From the NCBI RefSeq assembly GCF_000424545.1, contig NZ_AUKC01000027.1:1-38921 (forward strand): a DNA stretch of 38,921 bases, given 5' to 3'. The DNA comes from Butyrivibrio sp. NC3005. GTDB lineage: Bacteria; Bacillota; Clostridia; Lachnospirales; Lachnospiraceae. Both the position numbers and the translations under genes were made by a program. The notes beneath the pieces were generated by a model. It was not told where the DNA came from and searched no databases. It saw nothing but the letters and a program-made list of their open reading frames with translations. Positions 35,955 to 38,921 of the stretch are shown here, one piece after another; within the stretch, counting starts at the first letter, position 1, and the number at the start of each line of letters is the position of its first letter.

Positions 35955-36170
35955 ATGGCTTTTTTAGAGAAACCAATAGGATACACAGGACCTTCTCCAG
36001 AAATTGAACTGGAAGAAAAAATTCATGAAATGCAGGAGTTTGCAAGAAAAAATGGAATTACACTTGAACAATTAGTTAATATCCTGACTTGGCAAGAGTT
36101 AAATAACATAAACAATAGATTAAATGAGTGGAATAGTTATGGAATTCCTAATAGAAATATAGATAAATAA
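35955..36170 (+). CDS. 71-residue soluble protein in the c-di-GMP operon
   Basis: I do not recognise this small protein. After a proline-containing start (MAFLEKPIGYTGPSPEIELE) it is predicted to be two helices, KIHEMQEFARKNGITLEQLV and ILTWQELNNINNRLNEWNS, amphipathic and rich in Asn, Gln and Glu, with no cysteine or signal peptide. The start is set at ATG 35955 because AAAGGAG lies 5 nt upstream; the frame can be read from 35934 but includes the ribosome site. It lies 36 nt after the giant c-di-GMP enzyme and before a hairpin, so it is likely the third gene of that operon and a candidate adaptor for its neighbours. Confidence 0.7.
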   Translation: MAFLEKPIGYTGPSPEIELEEKIHEMQEFARKNGITLEQLVNILTWQELNNINNRLNEWNSYGIPNRNIDK

Positions 36171-36185
36171 ATGATTTTTTTTATA

Positions 36186-36220
36186 CGAGTAAAGTGCGCG
36201 AGACTAGCGCACTTTACTTG
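36186..36220. terminator. GC-rich hairpin after the 71-aa gene
   Basis: CGAGTAAAGTGCGC (36186-36199) pairs with GCGCACTTTACTTG (36207-36220) with one G-U pair. The stem is strong, but the T-run (36175-36182) lies before it and no U-run follows, so termination may be weak. It also sits in the leader of the phosphoglucomutase gene. Confidence 0.55.
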
Positions 36221-36262
36221 TGTTATGATAATAATATAAATAATTTTGGAGGTTGATATCGT

Positions 36263-37957
36263 ATGGATTTTACAACTAGATATCAAGAGTGGATGGATAA
36301 TCTTTCTGATGAGGATGATTTAAAAAAACTACTTATAGCAATGAAAGATGATGAAAAAGAAAAAGAAGAGAGTTTTTACCAAGAATTATCATTTGGTACA
36401 GCTGGTCTTAGAGGAAAAGTTGGAGCAGGTACCAATCGTATGAATATGCTTACTGTAGGAAAAGCAACACAGGGAATAGCTGATTATATTGCTTCATTTG
36501 GTCAAGAAGCAAAGGATAGAGGTGTTGTAATAGCTCATGATCCAAGACATTTTTCTAAAGAATTTTCTGAGCTTGCGGCTGGTATTTTTGCTGAGAACGG
36601 GATAAAAGTGTATACATTTCCATCACTTAGACCAACACCAGAACTAGCATTTATGATAAGAAGACTTAATACTATTTCAGGAATAAATATTACTGCTTCA
36701 CATAATCCAAAGGAGTATAACGGATATAAAGCATATTGGGAAGATGGATGCCAGGTTTCATCAGATGTTGCAAATGGAATGACAGAGAAGATAAATGCTG
36801 TCAATATTTGGAAAGATATAAAGAAATCTGATTATAATAAAGGTATCACGAAGGGAACCATTACAGTTCTTGGTCAGGAATATGACAGAGAATATTTGGA
36901 TAAAGTTGAAGAACTTTCAATTCATGAAAAAGATGAATTAGATCTTTCTATTCCTTTAGTATATACACCTTTAAATGGATGTGGTTCCATTCCATTTCGT
37001 CAGATGCTAAAAGATAGAGGTTTCAGTAATTGGAAGATTGTACCTGAACAAGAAAATCCTGATCCTGATTTTACTACTGTTGGTTATCCTAATCCAGAGG
37101 ATCCCAAAGCTTTTAAACTCAGCGAAAAGTATGGAAGAGAGTTTGGGGCAGAACTTTTAATGGCAACTGATCCTGATTCAGATAGATTTGCAATCGAGAT
37201 TCGTGATGATAATGGAAATTATATTCCATTAAATGGAAATCAGACAGGGTATCTTTTGGTTAATTATATTCTTGAAGGTAGAAAAAGTGCAGGGACACTT
37301 CCAACCAAAGGAGCAATGGTAAAGTCTATTGTTACTTCAACGTTGTCTACTATCATGGCAAAAGCATATGGAATAGAGATGTTTGAAACACTTACAGGAT
37401 TTAAGAATATATGTGGAAAGATACCATATCTTCATGAAAATGGATATACATATTTGTTTGGGTATGAAGAATCTGTTGGATATGCAGCTTGTGAAGATAT
37501 TAGGGATAAAGATGGTATTTCTGCAGGGATGTTAGTTGCTGAAGCTGCGGCTTATTATAGAAAACAGGGAAAAACGCTTTGGGACGTTTTACAGGAAATA
37601 TATGCAAAATACGGTTATTTTGCTGAGGATGAGCCAAATCTTATATTAGAAGGAATATCCGGTGCGCAGAGAATTGGAAGAATGATGAAGTTTATAAGGG
37701 AAAATACTCCAGAAACAGTTGCAGGAGTAAAGGTATCAAAGGTTATAGATTATATCAACGGTTATGAAGATATTCCACCTCAGAATGCACTTAGGTTTTT
37801 TCTTGATAATGGTTCTTGGTTTGCTATTAGACCAAGTGGAACAGAACCAAAGATAAAATTCTATTTTTATTCTAATCAGGATTCTAGAGAAAAGGCTCTT
37901 GAAGTGAATAAAGCAATTAAGGAAGATATCATGTCTTATATCAAAAAGGTTGAGTGA
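36263..37957 (+). CDS. pgcA: Alpha-phosphoglucomutase/phosphomannomutase
   Basis: A 564-residue alpha-D-phosphohexomutase that interconverts glucose 1- and 6-phosphate, the entry to UDP-glucose, glycogen and polysaccharide synthesis. Four family loops in order: phosphoserine loop TASHNP (S146), metal loop DPDSDR (D303, D305, D307), sugar loop GYEESVGY and phosphate loop RPSGTEPK (about 523-530). Length matches the Firmicute PgcA/PgmA group, which carries the opening GTAGLRGKVGAG. GGAGG lies about 10 nt before the ATG. A housekeeping-type enzyme on what looks like a secondary replicon suggests a chromid or an extra copy. The neighbouring histidine phosphatase is convergent. Confidence 0.95.
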   Translation: MDFTTRYQEWMDNLSDEDDLKKLLIAMKDDEKEKEESFYQELSFGTAGLRGKVGAGTNRMNMLTVGKATQGIADYIASFGQEAKDRGVVIAHDPRHFSKEFSELAAGIFAENGIKVYTFPSLRPTPELAFMIRRLNTISGINITASHNPKEYNGYKAYWEDGCQVSSDVANGMTEKINAVNIWKDIKKSDYNKGITKGTITVLGQEYDREYLDKVEELSIHEKDELDLSIPLVYTPLNGCGSIPFRQMLKDRGFSNWKIVPEQENPDPDFTTVGYPNPEDPKAFKLSEKYGREFGAELLMATDPDSDRFAIEIRDDNGNYIPLNGNQTGYLLVNYILEGRKSAGTLPTKGAMVKSIVTSTLSTIMAKAYGIEMFETLTGFKNICGKIPYLHENGYTYLFGYEESVGYAACEDIRDKDGISAGMLVAEAAAYYRKQGKTLWDVLQEIYAKYGYFAEDEPNLILEGISGAQRIGRMMKFIRENTPETVAGVKVSKVIDYINGYEDIPPQNALRFFLDNGSWFAIRPSGTEPKIKFYFYSNQDSREKALEVNKAIKEDIMSYIKKVE

Positions 37958-38004
37958 TAATTAAAGCTATTAATTGAGGATTGAATTGATAAAATAGTTA
38001 ACGA

Positions 38005-38097
38005 AGACTCTTGCAGATTATTTGTTACTGTTCATATGAAAAATCTGTGAACAGTAACATTTATGGATTTTATTTCCTATAATTCTTGCAAGGGTCT
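38005..38097. terminator. Nested hairpins between convergent genes
   Basis: The outer pair AGACTCTTGCA (38005-38015) and TGCAAGGGTCT (38087-38097) encloses a perfect inner stem GTTACTGTTCA (38024-38034)/TGAACAGTAAC (38048-38058). T-tracts flank the outer arm. It probably ends both the phosphoglucomutase and the histidine-phosphatase transcripts. Confidence 0.6.
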
Positions 38098-38099
38098 TT

Positions 38100-38678
38100 T
38101 CATATAGAAATTTTTTTTATGTAAGAATGTATACCATTTTCAAAAGAAAAAACTCTAATCTCGCAGTTGTGAGGTTTGGGGCGCCAAATATATTTTCGGG
38201 GATTATCAGCTAAACATCCGCTAAGAACTCTCATAATTCCACCATGGCATGTAATTAGAACATTTTTGTATTTTTGTTTTTCTAAATCCTGAACAAAAGA
38301 ATAGCTTCTTTCTATCATAGATTCGAGAGTCTCTACTGTTTTGGGAGCATTAAAAAATTCTGGGCATGCCCAATAAAAACTCATAGAAAGTCCCATTTGC
38401 ATGTAATTTCGTTTCTCATATTTTCCAAAATCGGTTTCTATAAGACGTTCATCAATTAAAATCTTATCTGGAGGAGTATTTCCAATTATAGATGCTGTAT
38501 GTATTGCTCGTTGTAAAGGACTGGAATATACTGCATCAAAGGTAATATTTCCAAGTGCACATCTTGCTTTTTGTGCTTGAAGAATTCCTTTTTCATTAAG
38601 CGGTTCGTCGGTTCTTCCCTGCATTAAGTGATTTTTGTTGAGGTTAGTTTGACCATGCCTTGTTAGCCATATTTTCAT
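38100..38678 (-). CDS. Histidine phosphatase (phosphoglycerate-mutase-like)
   Basis: A 192-residue branch-1 histidine phosphatase. RHGQTN near the N-terminus carries the phosphorylated histidine, MQGRTDEPLNEKG is the typical follow-on, YSSPLQRAIHTASI contributes the second arginine and ETDFGKYEKR the proton donor region; TCHGG near the C-terminus holds the second histidine. The length fits the CobC/PhoE/GpmB-like group; substrate (alpha-ribazole phosphate, a phosphosugar or another phosphoester) is not decided. The start is set at ATG 38678, with GGAG 6 nt before; the ATG at 38690 overlaps that site. It is convergent with the phosphoglucomutase. Confidence 0.9.
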   Translation of the reverse strand: MKIWLTRHGQTNLNKNHLMQGRTDEPLNEKGILQAQKARCALGNITFDAVYSSPLQRAIHTASIIGNTPPDKILIDERLIETDFGKYEKRNYMQMGLSMSFYWACPEFFNAPKTVETLESMIERSYSFVQDLEKQKYKNVLITCHGGIMRVLSGCLADNPRKYIWRPKPHNCEIRVFSFENGIHSYIKKISI

Positions 38679-38713
38679 AGTTATCTCCATTTTGTTATCA
38701 GAATATAATTATT

Positions 38714-38921
38714 ATGACTTCTTGCTGAGATTTAGGATAATCATCGCAAGAATCCTGCCTGACAGGACAAAATTATTCTTACAGTATATAAAAGTCATAG
38801 ATTTTTGTCACTGCGTTCCAAAAACCACGCAAACTGGCCATTTAAAAAGGCTTCGCCTTGGACCAGTTTGCCGCTTGACTTTTGTTCTCACGAAACTCGC
38901 AGTAAATGCGAGTTTCTGAAT
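38714..38921 (+). repeat. Structured repeat, copy B (partner at 5294-5462), runs to window end
   Basis: 38714-38774 matches the minus strand of 5401-5462 at about 58 of 62 positions. The middle is different and contains a nested hairpin: CAAACTGG/CCAGTTTG around AAGGC-TTCG-GCCTT-like pairing (about 38829-38873). The end forms a perfect stem GAAACTCGCA/TGCGAGTTTC with loop GTAAA (38890-38914 region), matching the far end of copy A. The T/C changes in the first hairpin loop keep the TCCTG/CAGGA stem. No coding frame is credible here. Confidence 0.7.

Noticed and set aside
38692..38919. 75-codon plus-strand frame at the window end
   Set aside because: It runs through the structured repeat and its hairpins, and copy A of the repeat does not preserve the frame.
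1..38921. The window as a complete circular plasmid
   Set aside because: Joining the ends gives only a short, unconvincing similarity to the repeat near 5310 and no gene spans the junction; the data do not show circularity.

Overview
The window reads as an accessory replicon (megaplasmid or chromid) of a low-GC Firmicute. Gene content and style point to a gut or rumen Lachnospiraceae close to Butyrivibrio/Pseudobutyrivibrio: very AT-rich DNA, AGA-rich codon use, GGAGG-type ribosome sites, HU paralogues, large cytosolic PAS/GGDEF/EAL proteins, a GH2 glycosidase and a secreted DUF5722-like protein. The species assignment is inference. No rRNA, tRNA, CRISPR array, transposase or phage gene was seen.

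Replication and partition core (about 1.7-10.7 kb). A Rep_3-type initiator (minus strand) and a ParA operon (plus strand) diverge from a 2.1-kb gene-free region. That region holds a palindromic rep operator built from two iteron-like half sites, scattered iterons, a clean array of eight direct iterons at about 21-bp phase, a very AT-rich stretch, and a second, unrelated set of four dyad sites at 22-bp phase next to parA (candidate centromere). Gene direction switches here. The flanks mirror each other: HU, unknown protein, secreted zinc carboxypeptidase and rep on the left; parA, candidate ParB-like partner, membrane-anchored zinc metallopeptidase and HU on the right. Left of the left HU lies a polytopic GT-C-like membrane protein whose 5' end carries (AACA)6(TACA)4 on the coding strand. 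As sequenced, the best start codon is out of frame, which is the signature of slipped-strand phase variation.

Metabolic, transport and envelope cargo (10.7-27.6 kb). This contains a cytosolic GH2 glycosidase, a heterodimeric ABC exporter pair with one degenerate ATP site, a TRIC/UPF0126 membrane protein, a two-gene operon of membrane diguanylate cyclases, an uncharacterised protein with a Tudor-like tail, a secreted DUF5722/clan-A-like glycosidase, a secreted CAP protein behind a promoter with a perfect palindrome at its start site, an overlooked 42-aa membrane peptide, a ribokinase, an AEC-family permease and a secreted SH3/3D-domain protein.

Signalling and sugar-phosphate block (27.6-38.7 kb). 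Two tandem paralogous cytosolic proteins of 1610 and 1137 residues combine PAS, degenerate GGDEF, intact EAL and GAF domains. Only the second keeps a canonical C-terminal GGDEF; the first ends exactly where that domain should begin. A 71-aa protein, a phosphoglucomutase and a histidine phosphatase follow. With the membrane pair, four c-di-GMP enzymes are encoded here. The window ends in a structured repeat whose partner lies, inverted, beside the origin.
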